Shown piece by piece: positions 1 through 7,990 of a DNA stretch of 11,787 bases. The position numbers were made by a program, and so were the translations under genes. Position 1 is the stretch's first letter. Every line of letters starts with the position of its first letter. The DNA is from an uncultured Acetatifactor sp. (GTDB lineage: Bacteria; Bacillota; Clostridia; Lachnospirales; Lachnospiraceae), in NCBI GenBank assembly GCA_948496895.1, contig CAOOJO010000044.1:1-11787 (forward strand), written 5' to 3'. The notes below the pieces were generated by a model. That model had not been told where the DNA came from. It ran no database searches and saw only the letters and a list, made by a program, of their open reading frames with translations.

Positions 1-1
1 G

Positions 2-601
2 CCCAAAAACGACACCGAGCTTTGGTGCGCCTCTACCTTCGCCATCTGGGCCCATTCCTTTTCCATGCTGGAGGGCTGGCCTCTGGTGACGGGCGTCCAC
101 GGGAGCCGGAAGGTGGTGGCGAATTTCCGCCAGACCTCCCTGGGGGAGCAGTGGGACATCCATGACCGCCGAAGCGGCCTCCAGACCGTACATGAGCTGA
201 CGGAAAAGCATTCCGGGCGCTACGACACCCCCTACGCGGGCTGGGACCTGTGCAGGGCCACCCAGCTCCTGGGCATGATGTACCTGGTGCGGATGATAAA
301 CCGCGAAGAGCTGGATGCGGAGTTCGTCAGGGCCGGGAGAGTGATCCAGCAGCGGTTCGGCTCCTGGGACGAGCTGGCCGAGAGCTATCTGGAGGGGTAT
401 GAGGCCTGGCTGGCCAGGTGCGGGCAGTCGGACGCGGCCCAGTACGCCGCCAGGCGCAGGAGCATCTACCTGCAGCTGAAGGCGAATCCTGACGGCCCCT
501 ACTCGGTGCCCTGGAGGGTGGATCTCACCGCCATGCCGGGCGGAGGGGAGCGCAAGGTGTTGAAAAGGGTACTGTCCCGGTATCGGGATCCGAAGCTGTG
601 A
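2..601 (+). CDS. DUF1266 domain protein, C-terminal part (5' end outside window)
   Basis: The reading frame is open from the first full codon at base 2 to a TGA at 599-601 (199 visible codons), so the true start lies upstream of the window. An internal ATG at 65 is not the start, because the 21 codons before it (with ELWC and AHSF) read as the same domain. The hallmark of the DUF1266 family is visible: GWDLCR at about residues 80-85 of the visible part, a helical stretch with paired acidic residues (REELD), then QQRFGSWDELAESYLEGY. The family has no established biochemical function. No signal peptide or membrane segment is seen in the visible part. The next gene, an ABC exporter, starts 105 bp downstream on the same strand with no convincing promoter between, so the two may be co-transcribed. 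Family assignment is from remembered motif pattern; function is unknown. Confidence 0.75.
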   Translation, partial: PKNDTELWCASTFAIWAHSFSMLEGWPLVTGVHGSRKVVANFRQTSLGEQWDIHDRRSGLQTVHELTEKHSGRYDTPYAGWDLCRATQLLGMMYLVRMINREELDAEFVRAGRVIQQRFGSWDELAESYLEGYEAWLARCGQSDAAQYAARRRSIYLQLKANPDGPYSVPWRVDLTAMPGGGERKVLKRVLSRYRDPKL

Positions 602-706
602 CTTGTATTTTCCGGATTGACCCAAAAAGGGGAGATATATTTGAAGGAACACAGGACAAAGCATGCAATCACCCTGGACGGCACAGATGTATATGGAGGA
701 AAGATA

Positions 707-2383
707 ATGTTAAAGAACATACTGAAAAAGAACAGAACCCCGTTCCTGCTCAGCCTGATACCAGTGGTAATCGTGGGCGTCATGGCTCCGCTGCGCTCCT
801 ATATCATGCAGCTTTTAATCGATTCCTCCGACCGCCGGGAGCTGCTGGAGAGATGCCTCCTGGCCGCAGTCTTCAGCCTGGGGGTATTCCTCTTTGAATG
901 GGGCAGCAAAAAGAGCCAGACCATCGTGGTGCGGCGCATCGAGAAGGGCCTGCGCAACGACCTGATGTGCAATCTGTTCCATATCTCCGCGAACCAGTTC
1001 GAAGAAAAGGGCCTGGCATATTACCTCTCCAAGTTCACCACGGACATCAAGATTATATTGGACGACGGCATCAACAATGTCTATGGCATGATCATGCAGG
1101 CCATCTTCATGGTGGTGGCTGTCGCCTATCTGATCTGTGTGGAGCCGCTCATCCTGCTCATCGTTGCAGGGGTGAGCGCCCTACAGTTCGCGGTGCCGAA
1201 CCTGCTGAAAAAGAGGATCGCCTCCTCCAGGAAGGAGTATACGGAGGCCCTGGAAATCTATCTGGACGGGGTGAAGAACGACCTGGGCGGCCACAAGGTC
1301 ATAAGGACCTTCGGCGCCATAAGGCAGATTTTGAGGAAGCAGGAGAAGCTCAGCGACTTCGTCTGCAGGAAGAACGAGTCCTCCTCCCAGACCCTGTACA
1401 GCGCCCAGGCCCTGGCCTCCTTCGTGAACAACGGGGCCTTTCTGGTAGTCCTGGGAAGCTGCATGTTCTTCGTGACGGCGGGCAGGATGACCGTGGGCGA
1501 GGTAGTGGCAATCACCAATATGATGAACTTCATTCTGACACCATGCATGTCCATCGCCAACGGCATGATCCAGTTAAAAGCCATGGAGAAGGTGAAGGCC
1601 GAGCTGGAGGCCCTGTTGGGGCTGGAGGGCGAGAGCCAGGGAAAGGAGGCCCTCCGGGAGGACATCCGGGAAATCCGCCTGGAGCAGGTCAGCCAGAGGA
1701 TTGGTGAGGGCTTCTCCCTGGAGGGGCTGGACCTGACCTTTGAGAAGGGTGGGAAGTACGCCATCGTGGGCAGGAGCGGAAGCGGGAAGTCCAGCATCAT
1801 CAGGCTGCTCACCGAATACGGGCCGGAGTACACAGGCCATATCCTGGTCAACGGGCGGGAGCTTTCTGGAATCGACAGGGAGAGCGTCATGCACCTGAGC
1901 CCGGTGTGCTACCAGCAGACCTACCTCTTCAACGACACGATCTTCAACAACGTGGCGCTGTACCAGGACTATACCAAAGAGCAGGTGGTGGAGGCCCTAA
2001 AGAAAGCGGGCATCTACGACACCGTCCGCAGGCTCCCCAGGGGGATAGAGGAGGAGATTCAGGAGAACGGGAAGAACTTTTCCGGCGGCGAGCTGCAGAG
2101 GATAGCCCTGGCCAGGCTGTTCCTTCGGAACAAGGCGATGACCTTCCTGGACGAGATCACCTCAGGCCTGGACAATGCCACCGCCTATGAGATCGAGGAA
2201 AGGCTGCTGGATGAAGACATGACCATCGTAAGCATCACCCACCGGTACAACAGGACGCTGATGCGGAAGTACCGCGAGATCATCGTGATGGACGGCGGGA
2301 GAATCGTGGAGAGGGGAAGCTTCGACGAACTGATGGAGAGGGAAGGGGCGTTCCATAGGCTGTATAAGGTTCTGGAGGAGTGA
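707..2383 (+). CDS. ABC exporter half-transporter, fused permease and ATPase (type IV ABC)
   Basis: A 558-residue protein predicted to export an unknown substrate across the cytoplasmic membrane as a homo- or heterodimer. The N-terminal third to half holds about six membrane segments, for example near residues 13-40, around 150 (IFMVVAVAYLICVEP) and near 245-295. The ATPase domain is complete: Walker A GRSGSGKS with K361, a Q-loop in CYQQTYLFND, ABC signature SGGEL from S459, Walker B FLDE with D482 and catalytic E483, and H-loop H512. All key residues are present, so it should hydrolyse ATP. I chose ATG 707 because GGAGGA (695-700) precedes it by 6 nt and LKNILKKN is a normal exporter start. 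TTG 641, in the same frame, has its own GGGGAG and would add 22 residues. The frame also extends to a TTG at 617 without a good site. The substrate cannot be told from sequence; the partner may lie upstream of the window. It is not an importer ATPase. Confidence 0.93.
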   Translation: MLKNILKKNRTPFLLSLIPVVIVGVMAPLRSYIMQLLIDSSDRRELLERCLLAAVFSLGVFLFEWGSKKSQTIVVRRIEKGLRNDLMCNLFHISANQFEEKGLAYYLSKFTTDIKIILDDGINNVYGMIMQAIFMVVAVAYLICVEPLILLIVAGVSALQFAVPNLLKKRIASSRKEYTEALEIYLDGVKNDLGGHKVIRTFGAIRQILRKQEKLSDFVCRKNESSSQTLYSAQALASFVNNGAFLVVLGSCMFFVTAGRMTVGEVVAITNMMNFILTPCMSIANGMIQLKAMEKVKAELEALLGLEGESQGKEALREDIREIRLEQVSQRIGEGFSLEGLDLTFEKGGKYAIVGRSGSGKSSIIRLLTEYGPEYTGHILVNGRELSGIDRESVMHLSPVCYQQTYLFNDTIFNNVALYQDYTKEQVVEALKKAGIYDTVRRLPRGIEEEIQENGKNFSGGELQRIALARLFLRNKAMTFLDEITSGLDNATAYEIEERLLDEDMTIVSITHRYNRTLMRKYREIIVMDGGRIVERGSFDELMEREGAFHRLYKVLEE

Positions 2384-2454
2384 TGGCAAAGGCATCTGGT
2401 GGTTCTGGTCGGCTGCCTCATTCCTGCCGCAGACGGCTCATTCCCTGGCCCTCA

Positions 2455-4272
2455 CTATGTGGCATTGCTCCGAATGGTGATCACGGCCCTGGCCCCGCCC
2501 CAGGGCCCCGTGCAGTATTCCAGCCAGCCAGCCGGCCCGTACACCCGCCGGATGCGGTCGTAGACATTCTTCACGCCCAGGCTGTCGTGGGCGCTGTCCG
2601 TCGGGCCCTCTCCATGGATATACCGGTTCACCGCCTCCATGTCGCCGCCCCGGCCATTGTCGGTGACGGAGATCCGGATCTCTCCCGGGCCCGCCATCTC
2701 AGCGCATATCTCGATCCGGCCATCCTCCCGGACGGAGTCGAAGCCGTGGATGATACAGTTTTCCACCAGGGGCTGGATGATCAGCTTCGGAATCAGCACC
2801 GCGCTGCACTCCGGCGCGATGGCGTACACAAACTGAACCGTCCCTCCGCCGCTCATCTTCTGCAGCTCCTCATACTGGCGGATGATTCCGATCTCCTTTT
2901 CCAGAGGGACCAGGCCATTGGGCTCCCTGGTATTGTAGCGCATGATCTGCACCAGGCGGTTGAGCTGCTTCGCGATTGCCTCCTGCCCGCACAGAAGCGC
3001 GTGGCAGCTCACAGTCCCCAGGGTGTTATAGACAAAATGGGGATTGATCTGGGCCTGCAGGAGCTGCAGCTCCGCGTTCTTCTGTTTTTCCGCGCTCTCC
3101 CATACGTCACGCAGCATCTGTCGGATCTTCTCCTGCATCCGGTTGTAGCCACGGTACAGGATGCCGATTTCGTCATTGCCCAGATTCCGCTCCTCCACAG
3201 GCTCCGCAAGCCCCCGCTCCATCTGCCCTGCCAGGCGGACGATGGGCGCGGTGATGGTGCGGCTCAGCAAGGTGATGAAAAAGATTCCCACCAAAAAGGC
3301 CACCGCCAGGAGCACCGGCAGGATCCACAGCATCTGCAGGGACATCCTGTTGATGTCGTCCACCGGGATGACCGTCAGAAGCTCCATCCCCTGGGCCACC
3401 CTGTCCTTCTGCACCAGGTACTGCTTCCCCTGGTAGCCGCAGTAATCCGTGTCCCGCCCCATGGATTTCCAGACTGAAACCAGGCTTTCCGCGGATAAAA
3501 GCCCCTCCATCCCCTGGCTGGCATATAGGACATTGCCCTTTTCGTCCAAAATGGCCAGCTGGGCCCTGTCCGGCATCTCCGACATGTCGATGCGGTTCTC
3601 GATTTCCGCGAAGTCGATGCCCGCCACCATCACGCCCAGGTCTTTCACCTCATACCCCTCCTGCCAGGTGAAATACTGATACCGCAGAAGCTTTGCCATG
3701 AACAGCTTTCCCGGAGCCGTCTCATCCACGAACCAATGGCTCTCCCCGGCTTTCTCCATGACCTTTTCGTACCAGTCGAAAGCCTCCATGCCCGTATTCC
3801 GGTAAAATCCGCTTTCAAAACCGTTCCACTTCTCCAGGTACACCGCCATGGGATACTCCCCCGACACCAGGAGGGCATGTACCTCTGCCGGGTAGAAGAG
3901 CACCTCCAGCATGGCCTCCTGTACCTTGCGCTCCTCCACCATGTTCCAGAGGTTGAATCCGTCCTCCCGGGGATTGGTATAAATCAGCGTCTCCGCTATG
4001 GTGGACACATTTTTCCGGCTATCCGTGATGTAGGCATTTTCATTGTCGCACACCACGTCCATGGCATTGTCCACGGAGCGGAAGATTTCCCGGATGCCAT
4101 TGGCATTGGTGGTGATCGCCATGGAGAAGTTCTTCTGGAAGTACTGCCTGAAGACTTTGTGGTAATATCCGGAAAGGAAGATGCCCGCCGCCAGGATGAG
4201 CAGCAGGAGCAAAACACAGAACAGCACCGACATCTTTTTTCGCAGTCCCATGTCACGATATGCATTTTTCAT
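2455..4272 (-). CDS. Sensor histidine kinase, YesM/LytS type (HAMP, His_kinase, HATPase_c)
   Basis: A membrane sensor that should autophosphorylate and pass phosphate to the response regulator encoded just before it. With the start at 4272 it has 605 residues: TM1 about 14-36, a large extracellular ligand-binding region about 37-313 (probably a dCache-like sensor, inferred from size and place), TM2 about 314-336, a HAMP linker to about 390, the His_kinase motif INPHFVYN with phospho-acceptor H412, the N-box QPLVENCIIHG with N505, the G1 box TDNGRG with D538, and a G2-like SLGVKN near 564. All catalytic motifs are intact. An ATG at 4293 would overlap the regulator gene by 8 bp, but its only purine-rich sequence is too far away. 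AGAGAGG at 4286-4280 lies 7 nt before ATG 4272, which I prefer. Stop TAG is at 2457-2455. The arrangement implies translational coupling with the upstream regulator gene. Confidence 0.93.
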   Translation of the reverse strand: MKNAYRDMGLRKKMSVLFCVLLLLLILAAGIFLSGYYHKVFRQYFQKNFSMAITTNANGIREIFRSVDNAMDVVCDNENAYITDSRKNVSTIAETLIYTNPREDGFNLWNMVEERKVQEAMLEVLFYPAEVHALLVSGEYPMAVYLEKWNGFESGFYRNTGMEAFDWYEKVMEKAGESHWFVDETAPGKLFMAKLLRYQYFTWQEGYEVKDLGVMVAGIDFAEIENRIDMSEMPDRAQLAILDEKGNVLYASQGMEGLLSAESLVSVWKSMGRDTDYCGYQGKQYLVQKDRVAQGMELLTVIPVDDINRMSLQMLWILPVLLAVAFLVGIFFITLLSRTITAPIVRLAGQMERGLAEPVEERNLGNDEIGILYRGYNRMQEKIRQMLRDVWESAEKQKNAELQLLQAQINPHFVYNTLGTVSCHALLCGQEAIAKQLNRLVQIMRYNTREPNGLVPLEKEIGIIRQYEELQKMSGGGTVQFVYAIAPECSAVLIPKLIIQPLVENCIIHGFDSVREDGRIEICAEMAGPGEIRISVTDNGRGGDMEAVNRYIHGEGPTDSAHDSLGVKNVYDRIRRVYGPAGWLEYCTGPWGGARAVITIRSNAT

Positions 4273-4285
4273 GCCCATACCTCTC

Positions 4286-5329
4286 TCATCCATTTCTGTG
4301 CCAGTATTTCTCCCGATATTCCCCGGGAGTCATGTTCATGTTGCGCCGGAATACTTTATTGAAATAACCGGCATCCCTGTATCCCGAAAGCCTGGCAATC
4401 TCCTTGACGGGGCTGACGCTGTGCTGTAGCTGCTCACAGGCGAAGCGCAGCCTTTTCTCCTGGATGTAGTCCGTGACCTTCATGCCGGTCTGCTCCAGGA
4501 AAAGCCTGCCCAGATATACAGGGGACATGGACAGCTCCCAGGCCAGCATGTTGATGTCCAAATCCGGAGAGGAGAACTGCTCCTGGATGGCCTTCTGCAT
4601 CTCCCCTATGACCAGGCTGCTGTTGGGCTTCTCCTGCTGCATGGCCTGGGCGAACTGTCCCCGCAGCCAGGCCGTCCGCTCCGGCACAGGGCAGTCCATG
4701 ATTTCCTCCTGCAGCCGCCTCTCGGTCTGAAGCAAAAGTCCGTAATCCATCTTCAGGCAGGTTTTGCGGTAATCGATCAGCGGCGCAATCAGATGCTGCC
4801 ACAGCCCTATGTCCTCCAGGCTTAAATTGTCCTGGAGCCGTTCCACCCGGTCGAGGAAGCGCTCCACCATCTCCCTGTCCTTTTCCTCTATGGCGCATTT
4901 CAGCACGTCCCTGTACTCGTCGCCGCATATTTTTATGAAAAAAGAAGTGCTCTCCTGCCGGACTGCCGTCTTGCAGATCATGTCCTGTAGGGTGCGCAGG
5001 GCATCGGCATCCAGGGGCTTGAGCACATAGCCCTTTACCTGGTACCGGATCGCCAGCTGCGCTGTCTCGAAATCTCCGTATGCGCTCACGAAGAACAGAT
5101 TGATGTCCGGGTATTTTTCATAAATCTGCCGGCACAGCTCCCTGCCGTCCATCACCGGCATCTTCACGTCGCTGACCACGATGTCCGGATGCCTGGCCTC
5201 GATGAGCTTCAGGGCCTCCGCGCCGTTGAAGGCGCAGAGGGGCTGTTCGCATCCGATCGATGCCCAGTCAATCAGCTGCTGCAGGCACTGGCAGCTCATA
5301 TGGTCGTCATCTACGATCAGTACTTTCAT
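4286..5329 (-). CDS. Response regulator with AraC-type DNA-binding domain (YesN type)
   Basis: A 347-residue cytoplasmic transcription regulator. The receiver domain occupies about residues 1-120, with the acidic pocket D7-D9, phospho-acceptor D54 in VVSDVKMP, S82 and K104 in the conserved switch positions. A middle linker of about 120 residues follows. The C-terminal ~100 residues form two AraC helix-turn-helix units (INMLAWELSMSPVYLGRLF and KEIARLSGYRDAGYFNKVF, then MTPGEYRE). Phosphorylation by the adjacent kinase probably lets it activate the transporter operon, the usual role of this pair beside an LplABC-type importer. An AAAGGAGGAG site lies about 9 nt before ATG 5329. Between them is a three-codon ATG-CCT-GCA-TGA frame that overlaps the start. 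The 131-bp gap to the binding-protein gene holds a strong hairpin, which may lower regulator expression relative to the transporter genes. Confidence 0.95.
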   Translation of the reverse strand: MKVLIVDDDHMSCQCLQQLIDWASIGCEQPLCAFNGAEALKLIEARHPDIVVSDVKMPVMDGRELCRQIYEKYPDINLFFVSAYGDFETAQLAIRYQVKGYVLKPLDADALRTLQDMICKTAVRQESTSFFIKICGDEYRDVLKCAIEEKDREMVERFLDRVERLQDNLSLEDIGLWQHLIAPLIDYRKTCLKMDYGLLLQTERRLQEEIMDCPVPERTAWLRGQFAQAMQQEKPNSSLVIGEMQKAIQEQFSSPDLDINMLAWELSMSPVYLGRLFLEQTGMKVTDYIQEKRLRFACEQLQHSVSPVKEIARLSGYRDAGYFNKVFRRNMNMTPGEYREKYWHRNG

Positions 5330-5350
5330 GCAGGCATTCTCCTCCTTTCA
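5326..5350 (-). promoter_or_regulatory. RBS of response regulator with overlapping 3-codon frame
   Basis: Reading the minus strand, AAAGGAGGAG is followed by an ATG at 5337-5335. That ATG opens a Met-Pro-Ala frame whose TGA (5328-5326) overlaps the regulator ATG (5329-5327). The first ATG is only about 3 nt from AGGAGG, the second about 9 nt from the last GGAG. The regulator start is therefore well placed; whether the tiny frame is translated cannot be told. Confidence 0.45.
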
Positions 5351-5371
5351 CGGCAATCCTGAGAAACCTCC

Positions 5372-5423
5372 AAAAGCCGGACAGCGAATTCTTATCTCTT
5401 GGATAAGGATTCCTCCATCCGGC
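5372..5423 (-). terminator. Intergenic hairpin with short U-tract: attenuator or mRNA-processing stem
   Basis: In the 131-bp gap between the binding-protein and regulator genes there is a long stem. The outer arms are GCCGGA (5376-5381) and TCCGGC (5418-5423). The inner arms are GAATTCTTATC (5386-5396) and GATAAGGATTC (5402-5412), with a five-base loop and an internal loop of 4 against 5 bases. On the minus strand the stem is followed by CTTTTGG, a U-run of only four. The inner arm pairs with one mismatch on the minus strand. The weak U-tract suggests partial termination, or a stem protecting the upstream message, so the importer would be made in excess of its two-component regulator. This is inferred from structure only. 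Confidence 0.6.
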
Positions 5424-5460
5424 AAAGCATCAGCAACACGGTCTATCTTTGGCTTGTGTC

Positions 5461-7023
5461 TTAAGGACGGGAACGGTATGCGTCATACTGTGCCTGTACT
5501 TCCTCGATGATTTTATCGATTCCCGCATCCTTTAAGGCTTTCTGGTATTTCGGCAGATATTCCTCCGGGTTGTAGAAACCGGCAAGCAACAGATAGTGAT
5601 ACTCCTGACCAACAGCATCCGCTGCCGCCATTTCCGCCTCCACCTTCGAGCTGTCAAAAGAAAAACCTGCCAGGATACTTATCTCTGCTTCTTTGCTGAA
5701 ATTGTCATACCTTTCCTTCTTGTCTGCAGATTCACCCACTTTCAAAGAGGGTGCCATGACATTACAGCTGCACCAGACATCATTTTTCCAACCCGCATCC
5801 GGCTTCACAGTAACATAGCCTTCTGCGTCTTTGGTGTAATGCTCTTCCTCGATTCCATAGCAGAACAAATCTGCAAGTACTTGGTCTGTGCTCAGCAATC
5901 CCAGGAACTTCAGACAGGCATCTGCCTTTTGCGTTTTTGCGTTCACCATGTAGGCAGAGCCGAATGTACCATCATAAGAGAGATAGTTTTTCGTCTCCAG
6001 CATAGTACCCACAGGTGTCCCATAGCGCAGGGATGCCGTGGCGATATTGTCCGGAACAGTTGTCCACTGTACACATACAGCATCTCCCTCCGCCAGCATT
6101 TTTCCCACTTCATCCGCAGGCAGCTCCTTGCTCTCCACAAATTCCGGATTAATGTAGCCTGCCTGGTTCCACTCGTACATCAATGTGACAAAGTCCTTGT
6201 ATATGTCGGATTCCACCATATTTTCCACTGTCGTCCCCTCATCGATGCGGATGCCCAAATAATCGCGAAACGCCAGAGTATACGTATCCTCCACATAGCA
6301 AAGCCATGGATCGCCCTGTGGCAGCCATGCATTGGTTGCTCCCTTTTCATAAGCTTCCTTTAAGAACGGGGTCAAATCGGCAAAATTCTTTACATTGGAG
6401 AAATCCCAGCCATACTCTTCCGCTTTCTCGGCAGAGTAGACAAGGCCATGGCCGATTGCCGCCTCCTTGTAGACAGGAACAAAATAATTCCGTCCGCCAA
6501 ACTGTGCCGCCTGCCAGATATTCTCCGGCATGGAGTTATATAAATCCGGGTAATTCTGCAGCAAGTCCGTCAAGTCCATGGCGCTGTTCTCGCTGATATA
6601 ATTTCTGCCGTTGGCCCAGGCTGCCGTCCAGTACAGGTCGATGTCCTCTCCTGAAGCCAGGGCCAAGGCAATCTCCGGTTCTTCTTTCTGGGTAATCATG
6701 GACACTGTCACGCCGATGCGCGGCTCGATGTATTCGTTGATGGCAGCTTCCACTTTCGCTTTATCCGGATTGTCCTCACTTGTGAACACATACCATTTGA
6801 TGTTGACGGTCTCCCCTGAAGCGGGCTGTTCTGCCTCCTGTCCGGCATCGCTGTCGCTCTCTGCCTCCGGCGCGCTCTCCTCTGTGGAGCTCTCTTTCGT
6901 TTCCTGGGCGCTCTCTTCCGCTTCCTGCACGTCCTTTGACGTATCCTGCGGCTTGCTCCCGCATCCTGCCATCATGCTGCATGCCAGCAGCAATGCCATG
7001 ATTTTACATGTCCTCTTTTTCAT
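5461..7023 (-). CDS. Extracellular sugar-binding lipoprotein of ABC importer (LplA-like, DUF3502-type C-terminus)
   Basis: A 520-residue solute-binding lipoprotein anchored outside the membrane, delivering substrate to the two permeases encoded just upstream. The N-terminus is a lipoprotein signal: KKR, a hydrophobic stretch, and lipobox MAGC with C21 as the lipidated cysteine. Residues about 22-75 form an acidic Ser/Glu-rich tether. The folded domain begins with VNIKWYVFTSED, and a central region carries ALASGEDIDLYWTA, typical of the family. The C-terminus (NPEEYLPKYQKALKDAGIDK followed by an EVQAQYDAY tail) matches the DUF3502 module of LplA-like proteins. An AAAGGAG lies 6 nt before ATG 7023. 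By eye the gene is more A+T-rich than the permease genes, which may mean different expression demands or history. Binding proteins of this group take up complex or modified oligosaccharides, but the ligand here is unknown. Cluster membership is very likely. Confidence 0.92.
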   Translation of the reverse strand: MKKRTCKIMALLLACSMMAGCGSKPQDTSKDVQEAEESAQETKESSTEESAPEAESDSDAGQEAEQPASGETVNIKWYVFTSEDNPDKAKVEAAINEYIEPRIGVTVSMITQKEEPEIALALASGEDIDLYWTAAWANGRNYISENSAMDLTDLLQNYPDLYNSMPENIWQAAQFGGRNYFVPVYKEAAIGHGLVYSAEKAEEYGWDFSNVKNFADLTPFLKEAYEKGATNAWLPQGDPWLCYVEDTYTLAFRDYLGIRIDEGTTVENMVESDIYKDFVTLMYEWNQAGYINPEFVESKELPADEVGKMLAEGDAVCVQWTTVPDNIATASLRYGTPVGTMLETKNYLSYDGTFGSAYMVNAKTQKADACLKFLGLLSTDQVLADLFCYGIEEEHYTKDAEGYVTVKPDAGWKNDVWCSCNVMAPSLKVGESADKKERYDNFSKEAEISILAGFSFDSSKVEAEMAAADAVGQEYHYLLLAGFYNPEEYLPKYQKALKDAGIDKIIEEVQAQYDAYRSRP

Positions 7024-7099
7024 CCATTTCTCCTTTTCTTTCCTGAATCATGTATAGTATCTATCTAAACCGCCAGCCTATGTACGGCTTAAACCTTTT
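7024..7099 (-). promoter_or_regulatory. Gap between second permease and binding-protein genes, with shared 11-mer
   Basis: These 76 bases carry the RBS of the binding-protein gene and an 11-base word, ATGTATAGTAT (7050-7060, plus strand), that recurs on the minus strand at 9029-9019 upstream of the whole operon. I see no pair of -35 and -10 boxes at proper spacing. It could be a regulator site, an internal start, or chance in AT-rich DNA. Confidence 0.35.
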
Positions 7100-7981
7100 T
7101 CATCCCTTCACGGATCCCACCGTCAGCCCCTGGACGAAATACTTCTGGAAGAAGGGGTAGGCAATCATGATGGGCCCGATGACGGTCACCAGCATGGCCA
7201 TGCGGGCGGAGAGTTCGGGCACGCTCTCCCATATCTGCGCCGCGGCTACGCTGCTCATGTCGGGATTGTTCAGCATCTCAATCTTCTTCTCAATCTGCAT
7301 CAAAAGCGTCTGCAATGGCAGCTTGCCCTGGGTCTTGATATAGAGGTAGCCAGTCTCCCAGTTGTTCCAATAGCCAATTGCCACCATGAAGCCCACCGAA
7401 GCCAGAGCGGGAAGCAGCAGGGGCATGACCACCTGGGCATAGATGCGGAATTCCCCCGCGCCGTCTATCTTGGCGGATTCTACCAGGGCCTCAGCGATGT
7501 TGCCCTGGATGTAGGTGCGCAGGATGATCACGTGCATGGCCGAAATCGCAGGCAGGAACAGTATCAGCATGTTGTCCTTCAAATGGTAAATCGTGGTGTT
7601 TACCATATAGTGGGACAGCTGCCCGCCGGAGAACAGCATGGTTCCCAACAGAAGGATGGAGAACTCCTTGCGCAGCACGAAGTTCCTGTGGCTTAAGGCA
7701 TAGGCCAGCATGCTCATGAAGAACAGGCTCACCGCCGTCCCTACGATAGTGATGCAGATGGTGTTCCGATAGGAGAGCAGCAACTGGGAGCCCATGCTCA
7801 GCACATACTCCCACCCCTCCGTGGACCATTCCAGCGGCACGAAGGAGAAGCCCTTCACCCGCAGGCTATGGTCGCTGCTGAAGGATGCCGCCAGCACCAG
7901 CAGCATGGGCAAGAGGCAAGCCAGCGCCAGAACCGCCAGCACAATGAGAAGCACAATCTGTCCTACAGTCTTTTTCTTCAT
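7100..7981 (-). CDS. Carbohydrate ABC importer permease (LplC/YtcP-like, MalG class)
   Basis: A 293-residue inner-membrane permease, the second of two that form the importer channel. The first segment (about residues 8-33) is followed by an external loop and about five more membrane helices. The cytoplasmic EAA motif that contacts the ATPase is visible as ESAKIDGAGEFRIYAQVVMP (E168, D173, G174, P187). The C-terminus FFQKYFVQGLTVGSVKG is characteristic of this permease class. The start is firm: AAGGAG lies 5 nt before ATG 7981 and overlaps the TAA of the preceding permease gene (7993-7991), so the two are translationally coupled. No ATPase gene is linked; the EAA loop probably docks to a shared MsmX-type ATPase. 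Confidence 0.95.
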   Translation of the reverse strand: MKKKTVGQIVLLIVLAVLALACLLPMLLVLAASFSSDHSLRVKGFSFVPLEWSTEGWEYVLSMGSQLLLSYRNTICITIVGTAVSLFFMSMLAYALSHRNFVLRKEFSILLLGTMLFSGGQLSHYMVNTTIYHLKDNMLILFLPAISAMHVIILRTYIQGNIAEALVESAKIDGAGEFRIYAQVVMPLLLPALASVGFMVAIGYWNNWETGYLYIKTQGKLPLQTLLMQIEKKIEMLNNPDMSSVAAAQIWESVPELSARMAMLVTVIGPIMIAYPFFQKYFVQGLTVGSVKG

Positions 7982-7990
7982 AGCCGCTCC

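Noticed and set aside
617..645. TTGACC as a possible -35 box before the ABC exporter gene
   Set aside because: No acceptable -10 hexamer stands 16-18 bp downstream.
898..1707. 269-codon frame inside the ABC exporter gene
   Set aside because: A shifted frame of the exporter coding region with low-complexity Gly/Arg/His-rich product; the exporter frame has every expected motif.
2384..2454. Possible terminator between the convergent exporter and kinase genes
   Set aside because: Only short, poorly paired G+C-rich segments are present and no U-tract follows on either strand.
2380..3477. Long plus-strand open frame of 365 codons
   Set aside because: It lies wholly antisense to the sensor kinase, whose motifs are all intact; the frame is open because of G+C-rich third positions, and its product (rich in His, Arg, Pro, Gln) matches nothing.
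3736..4362. Plus-strand open frame of 208 codons
   Set aside because: Antisense to the kinase and the end of the regulator gene, without an RBS or domain pattern.
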